From: Xanthostigma xanthostigma | Taxonomy: Eukaryota > Arthropoda > Insecta > Raphidioptera > Raphidiidae | Direction of reading: 5' to 3' | DNA: 64,000 bases | Assembly (NCBI GenBank): GCA_963575645.1 | Contig: OY754470.1 | Coordinates: 49,383,201-49,447,200 of the forward strand | In this document: positions 1-10,902 of the stretch, in pieces | How the letters are laid out: every line of letters begins with the position of its first letter | Numbering within the stretch: the first letter of the stretch is position 1 | The notes under the pieces: generated by a model | Database searches by the model: none | The model's input: only the letters and a program-made list of their open reading frames with translations | Told to the model about the DNA's origin: nothing | Translations under genes and position numbers: made by a program

Positions 1-535
1 AATTGTTTAAAGCGTGGCTTTGATTATTTATTTTTTAAATCAATTCAAATTAGATCTATGCTTCATTTAGATCTAGCCTAGACATACGCTGGACTGCTCA
101 AAGCATTGTCCAGAAATTTGTTTTGACAATGACCTTAAAATGTTATTATAATGTCGTTGTAAAACTTCCTGTCATGTCAAAAATTTTATTGTACCCTCAC
201 ACTAGCACCTGATTAATCTACATAGAAAAAGTTAGCTTTGCAAGCATAATAAAAAATTTCGAAGAAAGACGGAAACAAACTTATTAATGAAGATGAATTT
301 TTCGCTTTTATTTTCGCCTTCAAAATATTTACTTTATTGGGAAATAATATTCATTCTGTATTATAGTATTAGAAATAGAAAGCAATATTCTGTACAAATG
401 TAGATATACTGTATATAATGCAAACCTGTTGTACAAAGAATAAAAAACAACGAATTCAATTTTCTCGGTGCACAATTCGTGTTGTACTTCAACCATTTCT
501 TGCACCTTCTTTCTTACTGCTCATCATATTGTAAA
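1..535. other. AT-rich region, no gene
   Basis: No coding signal is seen. Positions 88-140 hold a short imperfect inverted motif (AAAGCATTGTCC ... TTGACAATGACCTT) that recurs at 38108-38160, and one half of it resembles the hairpin at 37465-37548, so it is probably a decayed MITE. Confidence 0.5.
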
Positions 536-972
536 GACCGCTGCACACGAGACTGGTTTTGCCGCTAGAAACACTGCTGGGACTTCTGCTGGCTACAAGG
601 ATTGGACAAAACGTCACTACTTACTCACATGCAAGGTTACACGATGAATTTTAAAATTACAATCGGGGCTATTTTTCTTGCTTATTCCTTTACTTGTTTT
701 GAACGAGAACCAATCAGGAAACAGTATCTTGTCAAGTGGACGAGACGAACAACCGAGCACAAACTAACATGGCGTCATGGTATCTCTATTTGCTCAGTTA
801 ACAGACATGTTATTATGTGGTCAATCATTGCGCGCGCACCAAAACCAACTACAAAACAAACTTGAAAAGACGTATCGTGTGAAGCGAGCACATAAAAGCC
901 ATCAAAAAAACCAGCGCTGGGAAATTAGCAGTCTTTAGCAGGGAATCTAGTGGCAAAACCAGCCTCGTGTTA
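536..972. repeat. Inverted-repeat element (non-autonomous DNA transposon-like)
   Basis: The left end (CGCTGCACACGAG followed by CTGGTTTTGCC) reappears in inverse orientation at 905-970, giving terminal inverted repeats of about 60 bp around a 300-bp centre. The left half is also similar to 33350-33550 on the minus strand, which shows that it is a dispersed family. The open frame inside it (602-865) has no recognisable domain and is taken as chance. The superfamily cannot be named from the ends. Confidence 0.5.
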
Positions 973-1074
973 AGTGTTAAGTTAAAAACAAAACACGGAC
1001 GACTAACCGCGCAAGAGTGTCGGAAATGTGAACTAAAGTTCAACTTATTTCTGCGATCTCGTCTTACCAACTAG

Positions 1075-1134
1075 AGTTAAGTATAATTTCGACGTTTTAA
1101 GGAGTTTGTCGTTATATCGAGTGACGTTACACTG
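1075..1134 (-). mobile_element. pogo/Tigger-like terminus (fragment)
   Basis: Read on the minus strand, TA followed by CAGTGTAACGTCACTCGATA and then TAACGACAAACTCCTTAA matches the subterminal region of the pogo-like element at 26748-27768 (ACGTCACTCGATATAACGAC). Only this end is recognised. Confidence 0.5.
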
Positions 1135-1136
1135 TA

Positions 1137-2680
1137 TTTCACAACAGAAAAAATCTATTCAGTGAAAAATAATTACGGTTTTCGAACGTTACGTTACATT
1201 GACTGTACTGTATCAGTGTCGGCAACAGAACAACTATTACAAACCCTATGTGAGAGTGCCTACTATAGACCGTATTCGGTGTTGGCAATTCGCTCCGTTG
1301 GTAGTCCTGTTCGTTCTCTCGGCAATCAATCACTGTAAACGTCAGCTGCTGTTTTATTAGTTTTATTTCCGAAACATGCATTTAATGTAAATGCGTCAAA
1401 ATAATGATATTTTTCACTTTATACAGCACAGGAATTGGGTGTAACATACTCCTTTCATCAGAGAATAATATAGTACATGTTAATCGTTCACTTTATTTAC
1501 CACTCAAGGAGACAATAGCGTGTTATTATGAAAAAAAGCTGCTAATTTAGTTGTCAATTAAGCTTTTATGATTTTGTAAATCATCAAAATAAAGGGAAAG
1601 TGCTAGATAGTTTGGAAAATTATGAAATTATCTAATTTATTGACAATTTTGGTGACGACAACATCCTCAATCCGATCTTGAATAGGGCGTATTTATCGTC
1701 CATAATAAATTTTTTTAAAATGAATTAATTTAATCAATTTGACATTGTATCTTTTTATTTAAGTACATCATTACGTTAATTGAGCCATCTGTTTGTAATC
1801 ATACTGATTTTATCAAGTTCAAATATTGAATCAATTATTTAAGAACATTTTTGCCTCGTGTTTTATATTTGAGAAAAAATTATTCAACAAGGATTAAATT
1901 TTTTTATCCGTCGATATTAGACTTTGATAAACAGGACATGTAGTTTTTCAATTATATATTAATTTTTTATTTAGATTACGTAAGTATATCACTTAATTTT
2001 GTATCAAGTAAAATCTCTTTGTAATTTTTATTGCTTTCATAATATGTAAACGGCAATTCTTCATATTTGATCTAGGTCGAAACGATCCTTATAAATTAAA
2101 TTAATATTTTTTTTGGATTTGGTCTATTCTATTTTATTTTGTACAAATATTTACCTGTTAACAGATTTTTTGTAAGAACGATGATCGACAAAGATTGCGG
2201 TTTACACTGATTGTTTTAAAACATGTTGATGATTTATTATTATGTGGTACGTATACAAATTTATCATGTTAAATTAACCTCTTTGTATAGACTTATTTAA
2301 ATATAAAAGCGTGGGTTGTCAACTCTACTGTAGTCTTTTATAATTAACCTGAATTATTTTTTTTGGCTATTAATAAAAGCCCGTTTTAAAATTGTACTTA
2401 CTTTATATTAATACTTTTAGTTATTAAGTATATTATGAAAAAAAATGTAATAGTTTTAGACGAAAGTATTTTTTTTTAATTTCAACCTAAACCGCGTAAG
2501 ACTTAAAATCATTTTTTTTCAGTCAGCCATCTTAGATCGATTTAATTGTTATCTCTCTCTAGCACATGAGTACAATAGATTGGGGAGCCTACATACAAAA
2601 TTTGAAATCAATTTTACTAATGAAAGTGGGTCAAAAGTGCGCTACAAGATTTGACGTTAACAGACAAACAAAAAAGTGAA
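1137..2680. other. Unclassified AT-rich DNA
   Basis: I see no gene, RNA or repeat boundary that can be supported. The open frame at 1139-1381 (minus) shows no known domain. Confidence 0.5.
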
Positions 2681-2739
2681 ACTAAATAAAAGTTAATAAG
2701 AAAAATTCGCAGGTTTGTGGACAATAGTTATATTTATAA

Positions 2740-2783
2740 TTGTACGACGTTTCGTCTATAAATTTAGACTTTTTCAAGTACAA
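2740..2783 (-). ncRNA. Hammerhead-like motif, family D left arm
   Basis: Stem I TTGTAC/GTACAA, stem II GTCTA/TAGAC, then GAAAC and the cleavage triplet GTC. The usual CTGANGA core is degenerate (TTGAAAAA), so activity is doubtful. Confidence 0.45.
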
Positions 2784-3231
2784 ATTGAAAATTATTTAAA
2801 ACAATAATTATGAAAATAAACATTAATTACTAACCATAGCAATTTACAAAAGTTAAGGTACATAAGATAAAAACATGGCAACAAGTTTATGTATAAATTT
2901 TAAACAATAAAAATAAAAATTAAAAATTAAAAAAAATTAAAAATTAAAAAATTAAAAATTAAAAAATTAAAAATTTGAAAGTTAGTTCAATTTCATAATA
3001 TAGTTGTACTGACTACTTAAATTTTGAGTGTCTGTTCTATAATTAATAGAATTGTTTTTTCTAATAAAACACATTTCACTGATATTACGTTTTTTCCAAT
3101 TTGACTCTTTATCTAATATTTGAACTTCGTTAAATAGAAATTTTTTATCTTATGTACCTTAACTTTTGTTAATTGCTATGGTTAGTAATTAATGTTTATT
3201 TTCATAATTATTGTTTTAAATAATTTTCAAT

Positions 3232-3275
3232 TTGTACTTGAAAAAGTCTAAATTTATAGACGAAACGTCGTACAA
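3232..3275 (+). ncRNA. Hammerhead-like motif, family D right arm
   Basis: Mirror copy of the left-arm motif: TTGTAC, degenerate core TTGAAAAA, stem II GTCTA/TAGAC, GAAAC, GTC, GTACAA. The perfect stem I and the GUC triplet support the assignment; the core bases argue against catalysis. Confidence 0.45.
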
Positions 3276-3366
3276 TTATAAATATAACTATTGTCCACAA
3301 ACCTGCGAATTTTTCTTATTAACTAATTATCGATGGACACGATATCTAATATATACTAAATAAAAG

Positions 3367-3910
3367 CTTTTAATAAAAAATCCGGTATATTCGACTTGGA
3401 ATGTTTTATACTGCATAAAAAACCAGTTAATTGTAAGTCTTAAATTTTTAATACATTTGACATGATATCGATTGACAGTTTAAATTTGTAATTATAAAAA
3501 AGTCGTTAACTTTTTTACTGTCCACAATAGAGATTCATGTACATCTATAACACGTTATTAACGGCGTACGATACATATTGACTTTGCCTAACTATAATAA
3601 AGCTCGCGTATTGGGCCGGCGTCAAAGCCACGTTGTAGGGAGGAAGGGCTGTCAGTCTGTTCGGTTGGCAGAACTGCGAACATTCACTTCGAACGTCTCT
3701 CCTATTTTAACCGTCAAAGCTTTGTTTCTATAAGGAGCTCGAAACTAATTCTGAATTTTAAGTTCGAACTTTTTAATTCGTGCTATACCTTTTATTCTAT
3801 TCTTTAAATGAAAAATGGAATAATAACATTGTACTTCGTGAAATAATGTGCTTAAAATAAATAACTATACAGTGAATTTAATTTAAAACGCATTTAATAC
3901 ATGAGTTTCG
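3367..3910. other. Unclassified region with a GC-richer patch
   Basis: Positions 3600-3720 are clearly more GC-rich than the surroundings and contain TCAGTC, an arthropod initiator-like hexamer, near 3651. There is no TATA box or DPE at the expected spacing and no coding signal. A promoter or 5' exon is possible but unproven. Confidence 0.25.
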
Positions 3911-3914
3911 TTGA

Positions 3915-4011
3915 TGCAGTACAGAAAATCGTTCCACATAAAATGCAACATAAACCGGGCGCCTAAGAGAGGTTCGTATGAATTTTATTTGGAACGATTT
4001 TCTGTAGTGCA
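3915..4011. repeat. Inverted repeat, 22-bp arms
   Basis: TGCAGTACAGAAAATCGTTC at 3915 is repeated inverted at 3990-4011 with one mismatch, around a 53-nt loop. It sits immediately before the larger palindrome at 4055-4240. Confidence 0.6.
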
Positions 4012-4054
4012 TTAATGATTTCTGTACTACCATATATACAAAACTCATCTATAT

Positions 4055-4240
4055 ATATGTTACGGTAAATGTAAACTCTTGGGTAAATGTAAACACTTGG
4101 GAAATGTACACTTTTACCGTAAAATGTGCCGGAAAATGTGTACATTTGCCGCAATATCTACATTTAATGTACACATTTTCCGGCACATTTTACGGTAAAA
4201 GTGTACATTTCCCAAGTGTTTACATTTACCGTAACATATA
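4055..4240. repeat. Palindromic element (about 85-bp arms)
   Basis: The left arm (TATATGTTACGGTAAATGTA) and the right arm (TACATTTACCGTAACATATA) are near-perfect inverted copies. The left arm has an additional internal duplication of GTAAAC-N-CTTGGG. The transcript would fold into a long hairpin. It is likely a foldback MITE; no target duplication was found. Confidence 0.6.
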
Positions 4241-5337
4241 CAAAGAATTATTTTACTTTTCATTTAAAATTACACATTTTAAGTAAAACTCAATTTTTAA
4301 ATTTATAATTCCTCCTCAAATTATGTAGACAGTAAAATTGAAACTTATTTCATCGGATAATGAAAATTCATTCTAATCATTATTTTTTTTTATTTTAAGT
4401 ATACAAACAAAATTAGAACTTAACGATTTCTAAGACTGCAGAAACTGTAATTTTCTTTTCTTTCAGTCCTTGACTTCAGAGAAATAATCCAATGTGCCAG
4501 ACAAAAAAAAAAAATGACAAGGGTAAGACGTATAGTGTACATACTATACACGTATACCAACACCTTTCTCCTGCCATAGGCCCTTGCAGAATTATGACAA
4601 AAACACAAGACTTAAATCTTGAAAAATTGCACCATTAATAAACTAAAAGTTATACTAAAACATTATGTCTGGCACAATAAATCGTACATAAAAATATTGT
4701 AAAAACACGACTCAAATTGAGTACAGTAAGAAATTTTGGAATGCTGTAGATTTTTTAAATAATTATTTAGGACTTGATATAAATATTTTGAAGGTATATT
4801 ATCCCAAATACAGATATAGAGTCATCACTTAGAATATATATTAAAGCAAGTTTTGTTACATTAACTCTCTCTCTTTTTTGTATTATTGTCACAATTAGTT
4901 TTCCTTAGCTACGCTGGAAAAATGAATGTTGTTATTATAATTTCTTCTCTAGAGTAAACATCATTTTACGAATTATTTATAATTCAATTAAAGCGTCTTA
5001 ATTTTTTTAATTAAGAACTTAATAGTACTTACAACAATAATCATAATAGTTCGTGAGTTCAAATCGAATAACAAAAATAAGTGATATCAAATTGTCAGGA
5101 CAGATACATCACATATATTGTTAAATTCGTGCTTCATCAAGTCCTTGTGCAATTTTTTTTTCATTAACCATATCATTCCTTAAAATTAACCTCCAGAATA
5201 ATTCAACTTGTTTTACTTCACGTCTGTATTTAGGCCACCATACTCTATCTCTGTGCCAAATTACTAATTTTTACGTCAATTAGTTTCAGAGAAAATTGCC
5301 TGACTTACGGACGGATACCGAAGTGATTCCACGGATC
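4241..5337. other. Unclassified AT-rich DNA
   Basis: No coding frame of interest, RNA gene or repeat boundary is seen. Confidence 0.5.
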
Positions 5338-5398
5338 ACTATAAAGATCTAATTTATAAGAAAAATCGCAGGATTGTGGACAATTGTTAGATTTATTA

Positions 5399-5442
5399 AT
5401 GTACGACGTTTCGTCTATAGATTTAGACTCTTTCAAGTACAA
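5399..5442 (-). ncRNA. Hammerhead-like motif, family D copy 2
   Basis: Stem I GTAC/GTAC, core TTGAAAGA, stem II GTCTA/TAGAC, then GAAACGTC. The core differs from copy 1 by one base. Confidence 0.4.
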
Positions 5443-5498
5443 TATGAAAATTCAAAGCAATTATGAAAATAAACCTTAATTACTAACCATATCAATTA

Positions 5499-6168
5499 AG
5501 GAGGTTGAGCCGTTTTACGAAGATAATGAAAAAACTCTGAAATAAAGTTTTTTTAATAGATTTTTTTATAACAAATTTTTCTGTAAAAAATCCAAAATCA
5601 TTAGGAGATTTATAAAGTCAAAATTTAAAAAAAACTTTTACATGTAGTCTTATGGAAAATATGTCAATCTAGCATGCAAACGGTACATTTTAATTTTTTG
5701 CAAATAACCAAATAATGTCAGCAGTTCCGAAAACTAACTATGTAAAGCATTGCTGTCTTACGCATATTTTAATATTTTTTCCAATTTAATTAGGAGACTT
5801 TTAATCAATAAAGAAAATTATTAAACCTTAGCACTTTTTAGGACTTTTATTCTTGACAATTTTAACTGAATTTTCAACTTTTTAATGATTTAATATTAAT
5901 TTTTATTATTTCTAATTTCTTTTTTAAATTATTTACTGCAAATAATATGTAAAATACAAATATTTACATAAATTTATTTTTCTAACCTAACTTTGTACAA
6001 ACTAAGTAAAATACTGAAATAATTAATATTATTAAAAAAAAATTATTTATTATGACAATAATTTATTGGTATCATCGACTTACACCCTTTTGTAAAAATT
6101 TATTATGGAAAAGTTCCCATTTAGAATTCGACTTACTTTTGATTGGGACTGTAACGGATCAACCTCCA
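5499..6168. mobile_element. MITE-like TIR element nested in PLE
   Basis: Ends GGAGGTTGAGCCGTT and AACGGATCAACCTCC form imperfect inverted repeats, flanked by TA on both sides. Copy 1 of the PLE provides the empty site (CAATTTACAAAAG), which confirms insertion. A 70-bp internal stretch from 5856 is shared with 11328-11400. There is no transposase frame. The TA duplication suggests Tc1/mariner, but this is only inference. Confidence 0.6.
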
Positions 6169-7041
6169 TAACAAAAGTTAAGGTACATAAGACAAAAACA
6201 TGGCAACAAGTTTATGTATAAATTTTTAAACAATATAAAATAATAAATAAAAAATTCGAAAGTTAGTTCAATTTCATAACATAGTTGTACTGACTACTTA
6301 AATTTTGAGTGTCTGTTCTATCATTAATAGAATTGTTTTTTCTAATAAAACACATTTCACTGATATTGCGCTTCTTCTAATTTGACTCTTTATCTAATAT
6401 TTGAAATTCATTAAATAGTAATTAGTTTTTAATTTTCATATTGTACTTGAAATCTATAGACGAAACGTTGTACATTAATAAATCTAACTTTTTGTCCACA
6501 ATTCTGCGATTTTTCTTATTAATTATTATCTCGATGGACACGATATCTAATATTCTATAATATAAAAATGAATCGCAAAATGTGTTGGTAAGCGCATAAC
6601 TCAACAACGCCTGGACCAATTTGGCCAAATCTTTTTTTAAAATGTTCGTTGAAGTTCAAGGATGGTTTTTACGGCGAGAAAAATTAGAATTATTGCTGGA
6701 AAAACCCTAAAAATAGCCCTTTTCTTTTTCCCATACAAATGATTTCTAACTAAAACGTAGTCAATTTGAGCTTTATTGCTATGGTATAAAGTATTATTAA
6801 AGACACGAATTTTTTTTTAAATTCGTATCCATGGTTTTAAAATATAAACAGCCTTATGTATGATTTGAAAAAATTCTGTCAAAAATTAAAAAAACATTTA
6901 TATATACTTTTAACATTTTTCATCATTAAATAATTTTCAAGTGATTTTATAACCTCAAAAGTACTCAACACGTGACACGAGCTTCCAATAACAACGGATT
7001 TTGTGTTGTAAGTATACTTTTTTTTATTCATATCGAAAATG

Positions 7042-7107
7042 TTGTTGATCTTATAAAAATTGGTCGATAATTTATTTATTGAAGAGTACTAATCAGACGT
7101 TAATCAA
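7042..7107. mobile_element. PLE family C fragment
   Basis: ATTGGTCGATAATTTATTTA followed by GAAGAGTACTAATCAGACGT matches the outer end plus extension of family C (compare 18830-18869). Only the outer part of one arm is present. Confidence 0.6.
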
Positions 7108-7239
7108 AGATTCAAATATCCCCATTCGTTCTTTTGCACCGGGCACGACGGCGCAGCCGGAGTGTTCGACATACACACATATACGTCCATGTATATTTTA
7201 AAATAAATAAAATAGATAGATAGATGTTCCAATTATATA

Positions 7240-7262
7240 GATATATATATATATATATATAT
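7240..7262. repeat. (AT)n microsatellite
   Basis: Eleven AT units inside the Helitron block. Confidence 0.9.
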
Positions 7263-7536
7263 AATACTGTTAGGCGGTACGAAGTTCGCCGGGTCCGCTA
7301 TATATAATAAAATTCTCGTGTCACAGTTTTCGTTGCCATACTCCTCCGAAACGGCTTGACCGATTTTGATGAAATTTTTTGTGCTTATCCGGTATCTATG
7401 AGAATCGGCCAACATCTATTTTTCATCCCCCTAAATGTTAGGGGTAGTCCACCCCTAATTTTTTTTTCTTCCTTCCCCATTCGTTCTTTTGCACCCGGGT
7501 GAAACCGGGCGGGACCGCTAGTATACTATAAAGATC

Positions 7537-8470
7537 GTTTATAGATCCATTGCTTCAGCGAAAAATCTGTCTAAATCAGAAACTGTTCTTAAAATATACT
7601 GAAACAAACCTCAGGGTATCACACACACGATCACGGGTATATATACAGAACACACATAGCCATGTGTGTATTGGGTGTGCGGAATGAAAGCGGGGGGGGG
7701 GGGGGTATATGTAATTGTCAGCCATTGCGCATTATGACAGGCAGATCGATCTATCAGTGTACACAGAGTGCAGCATATGGGGAAGTCCTGTTTCACAATA
7801 ACTTATGTTGCCTGACCGCTGTGTTAACGCGTCATTTAGAATGATGTTTCACCAGCGTCGTAAACACTGGACATTGTCGTCACAATAATATTTCACTTCA
7901 ATATTATTAAAGCTCTCCACACTGGATTAGAATCAATATTTAAATTTGTGATCATACATTGTTAAAGCATTTTAACGCATGTGAAGAATGGTATTCTTGT
8001 TTAAGTCAGGTTTGACAATTTTTACAAAAAAAATCCCTTGATGTAAAAATATAACAAGAATATAAAAACGGATTGGGGCAAAAAGTGGCAGCTCTGCGTA
8101 AAAAGCTCAAACCGGTGTCGAAATGTTTTTAGTGTGTGATGACGTAATATTATCACGCACGAGATATATGTAATATTTTTTACACGTGTCTCCTATAGAA
8201 TAGATGACTTTCACATCATTTTCAAAATTTTTGACAGTTCAATTTGGCGTAAGTTCACTTGTTTTGTAGACTGCGTAGGATTTTCATATTTTTACTATGG
8301 AAATGGTAGTACAACAACGTATAACTTTATTTTACGTACTAGTACGAAATGGACTCATTTACTATCGCTATACAGTAGGGTTTTTGGTTCCCCGACCTTT
8401 TTTATTTTTCGAGGCACGAGAATTCTTGACTAGGATTTCTCGAGTAGCTCGAAAAATTGACATTTTTAAT
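7537..8470. other. Unclassified region
   Basis: Contains an uninterrupted G tract of more than ten bases near 7692. A stretch around 8340-8400 (ACTATCGCTATACAGTAG) resembles 15555-15595, so part of it is a diverged dispersed repeat. No gene is seen. Confidence 0.4.
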
Positions 8471-8536
8471 AAAACACGATGTTAGAAAAGAAACGAAACG
8501 GTTGATTTATGAGTCAAAATTTTTTTATTGTAGGAA

Positions 8537-8579
8537 GACTACGTTTCGACACCTGTTTTGGTGTCTTCCTCAGGTCTAT
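8537..8579 (-). ncRNA. Hammerhead-like ribozyme motif, family A left arm
   Basis: Inverse copy of the motif at 8715-8757: AGAC, CTGAGGA, stem II GACACC/GGTGTC, GAAACGTA, GTCT. Confidence 0.6.
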
Positions 8580-8714
8580 AAGAAAATAAATAATTAATAC
8601 ATATAATAGTTAAAACTTAATTAAGGTATTAATTAAGGTATATTTGATTATGTTTTATTACTAATGTATAATTAAGTTTTAACTATTATATGTATTAATT
8701 ATTTATTTTCTTAT

Positions 8715-8757
8715 AGACCTGAGGAAGACACCAAAACAGGTGTCGAAACGTAGTCTT
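8715..8757 (+). ncRNA. Hammerhead-like ribozyme motif, family A right arm
   Basis: Stem I AGAC (8715-8718) pairs with GTCT (8753-8756). Core CTGAGGA at 8719-8725 is followed by one extra A, stem II GACACC/GGTGTC with loop AAAACA, and GAAA at 8745-8748. The GTA triplet precedes the predicted cleavage point. Stem III is nearly absent. Hammerheads in PLEs are established knowledge; cleavage by this copy is inferred. Confidence 0.6.
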
Positions 8758-8852
8758 CCTACAATAAAAAAATTTTGACTCATAAATCAACCGTTTCGTT
8801 TCTTTTCTATATATACAATTGAGTGATCATGATTATTAAAAACACGATGTTA

Positions 8853-10150
8853 TTTTCAAATATTTGTTTTGTTACAAATTAGACTGACAGATGGTAAGTT
8901 TTTAGTTACTATAGATTGCACTTATTAATTAAGAAATCAACAACAAAAAATAAATTAAACAAACTATACTCGGCTGGTCTATTATATAAAAAGTAAAGAG
9001 TAGGGTAGAACTTAACTTTTTCCAATTTCCAAATGTACAATAGATTCAATTAAATAAAAAATAATTAGTAAAATTAAATCAACAAAATTACTAGTCCATA
9101 CATATTTAGATAACTATAAAACAAACATTTTGCTACCAACTTAAACTATAAAAATGACTTTTATATTTATAAACTATTATGTTAATAACATCACAATATT
9201 TCTATTAAACAAATCATAATTAACTTTCAATACTATTTTTTTTTAATTTGAGCATAGTATTTTTTTTAGTTACCTAGCGCGCGGAATTGATTTCTCGAGT
9301 TTTCGAGGCGTAGCGCATTGTTTCTCGTCTCGACTAAAGACAAATTTCTTGAGACTTCTCGAGCAGAAACCTACATAATAATAAAAAGCAGCGAATAACA
9401 GAACGGTGTGCATAAACGGTTTTTTTATTACAGTTCGTAACCATGGAAAAAACACAATTTTAAAATGAAATTTGAAATATTTCTAAAATGTTGCAACAGT
9501 TCTAACACAATTTTATAAACGTTTCCAGACACGATATGAAGCGACACGAAATAGAATTTTGAAAATGTTTTAAAAGTTTATAAACTGAATGTTTGACTTA
9601 AAGAGGTTAATGAAAAAGTCACATTTGACTTGAAACAAGTGAAAAGAGTTCAAATTCAGTTATCATGTGTTATATTGAAAGTTGAAAGAACTTGGTAAGT
9701 TAGTTCTGTATAGGAGAGCACGTCTCAGCGAAAAATAGACATGGAGTTTTACGTGATATTAGTCTGTAGAAACATCAAAGTGTTTTCTCTGGAAATAACC
9801 GAAGCATTCAGCTCATTCTGACTGCTTGCAGACATATTTATTGACATCTAAATAAAGTTCAAATATCAGCTTATTTAGAATTCAAAATAATAAAAAAAGC
9901 ACACAACCCGTTTTCTTTCGACAGTCCGCCAGTGGTCGATACCCAAGCGTTGTGCATTTTTTTTAAGTGAAGGTTTTTATCTACAGATGTGTCATCTTTA
10001 TATTTATTGTGTTTATATGTTAATTACGAAGTGTGAGGTTAAATAATATTTATTATTAATTTATAACACAGTGTTTGTTGTATGAAACACACAGTCGTTT
10101 TTACAGTTACGATGGTGTAGAAGAAAAATTTACTTTTCAACAGTGTCACT
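8853..10150. other. Unclassified AT-rich DNA
   Basis: No supported gene or element. The CTCGAG-containing stretch around 9290-9365 resembles 8410-8455 and may be one diverged repeat. Confidence 0.4.
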
Positions 10151-10153
10151 GTC

Positions 10154-10877
10154 GGAATGAGCCTTTTTCATGAAGTACGAAAAATCACTCACTAGTAGCG
10201 CTAGTAGTTCGGTAGGGACAAACACTGTCAAATCCCCACATAAACACACATTAAAGTGTACTTGAAAAAAAATGTTTTTAACAGAAGATGATGTTCCTGG
10301 AGCAAAACTAAAATTTGCAACTGTAAAAGATAACAATGTAGTAACATTAAAACGTTGGCTTGCGTGTCGTAATTTAAAAGTATCTGGAAAAAAATGAATT
10401 AATAGACAGGTTAGTATGCAGACTCTAGTAAAATATTAGCGATAAATTCAAACTGTAATAAGAGAAATTGAAAATAATTATGAATTTCAGATTTATTTCC
10501 AAATGAAATATGAATCAAAAATATATGGTAATAAAATAAATTTAATTAAATATAATAAATGAATATAATTTAATAAAAGATTGAGGTTATATCTCATTCT
10601 AATCAATGGTAATAAACTGTCAAAAATTTACTATTCATTTTTTATTCATTTAATTAATTTTAAAAATAATTTCGATAACATATGTAAATGATGACTCTCA
10701 GTGATAAGTTTATCAGTTCAAAATTTTTTTTATTTCAGATTTATATTTTTAAATAATAAAATAATATCACGTAAATAACATTGGTTGGCATGTAAATATT
10801 TTATGTTTGTCCCTACTACTAGTGCTGCCTCTCGTGACACTTTCGCTGCACTATTCTCAGGAAAAAGGCTCATTCAA
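10154..10877. repeat. Inverted repeats bracketing a SAP-domain exon
   Basis: GAATGAGCCTTTTTC ... GGTAGGGACAAACA (10154-10232) recurs inverted at 10803-10877 (TGTTTGTCCCTAC ... GAAAAAGGCTCATTC). The gene fragment at 10272 lies between the arms, so the whole block may be a mobile unit that carries an exon. Confidence 0.5.
10272..10408 (+). pseudogene. SAP-domain protein exon, frameshifted
   Basis: ATG at 10272 opens a frame reading MFLTEDDVPGAKL, then VTLKRWLACRNLKVSGK. This matches the N-terminal SAP-like region (LKRWLxCRGLKxSGKKxEL) of multi-copy invertebrate proteins, often linked to YqaJ-type nucleases. SAP motifs bind DNA. A run of seven A at about 10387 shifts the frame so that the expected ELIDR follows only in another frame. 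The next bases, ACAG then GTTAGT, look like a splice donor, and acceptor-like TTTCAG sites occur at 10490 and 10738. It is probably a decayed gene or TE exon; the downstream domains are absent here. Confidence 0.5.
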
Positions 10878-10902
10878 AACTCGAAACTTCCACTTATAGG
10901 CA

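Larger units (their letters stand above)
2681..3366. mobile_element. Penelope-like element, family D copy 1 (inverted pLTR pair)
   Basis: The 12-bp target duplication ACTAAATAAAAG lies at 2681-2692 and 3355-3366. Between them are two inverted arms of about 190 bp (AATAAGAAAAATTCGCAGG on the left, its reverse complement on the right) around an A/T-rich loop. The right arm is longer at its outer end by about 35 bp ending CGATATCTAATAT. This one-sided extension recurs in every family in the window and resembles the extension described for Drosophila Penelope pseudo-LTRs. Each arm carries a hammerhead-like motif. No ORF remains, so this is a non-autonomous or deleted copy. Confidence 0.75.
6554..7521 (+). 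mobile_element. Composite non-autonomous Helitron block
   Basis: It begins TCTATAATATAAAAATG and ends with the hairpin CCCGGGTGAAACCGGG followed by GGGACCGCTAG. A second Helitron-like 5' region (AAAATTCTCGTGTCACAG, from about 7296) directly follows a 3'-like end (GCCGGGTCCGCTA), so at least two elements are joined. A family-C PLE fragment and an AT microsatellite lie inside. No Rep/helicase gene is present, so it is non-autonomous. Confidence 0.65.
5338..7536. mobile_element. Penelope-like element, family D copy 2, interrupted by two insertions
   Basis: The target duplication ACTATAAAGATC is at 5338-5349 and 7525-7536. The left arm starts at 5350. The sequence then follows copy 1 but is split at 5499-6168 by a TIR element. 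The right arm resumes and ends in the family extension (CGATATCTAATAT, to about 6553), where a Helitron block (6554-7521) separates it from its own right target duplication. The right-arm ribozyme-like motif near 6440-6475 has lost part of its core. Confidence 0.65.
8471..8852. mobile_element. Penelope-like element, family A copy 1 (inverted pLTR pair)
   Basis: The 14-bp target duplication AAAACACGATGTTA is at 8471-8484 and 8839-8852. Two inverted arms of about 150 bp share TTGACTCATAAATCAACCG and a perfect hammerhead-like motif. Only the right arm carries the 30-bp outer extension (ATACAATTGAGTGATCATGA). The same arm and extension flank the GIY-YIG gene at 51014-51906, which ties this element to the Penelope class. 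Confidence 0.85.

Noticed and set aside
602..865. 87-residue open frame
   Set aside because: Lies on an inverted repeat shared with 33350-33550; no domain, and the related copy is open in a different context.
7692..7704. G-quadruplex from the G tract
   Set aside because: A single uninterrupted run without separate G blocks gives no support for a defined quadruplex.
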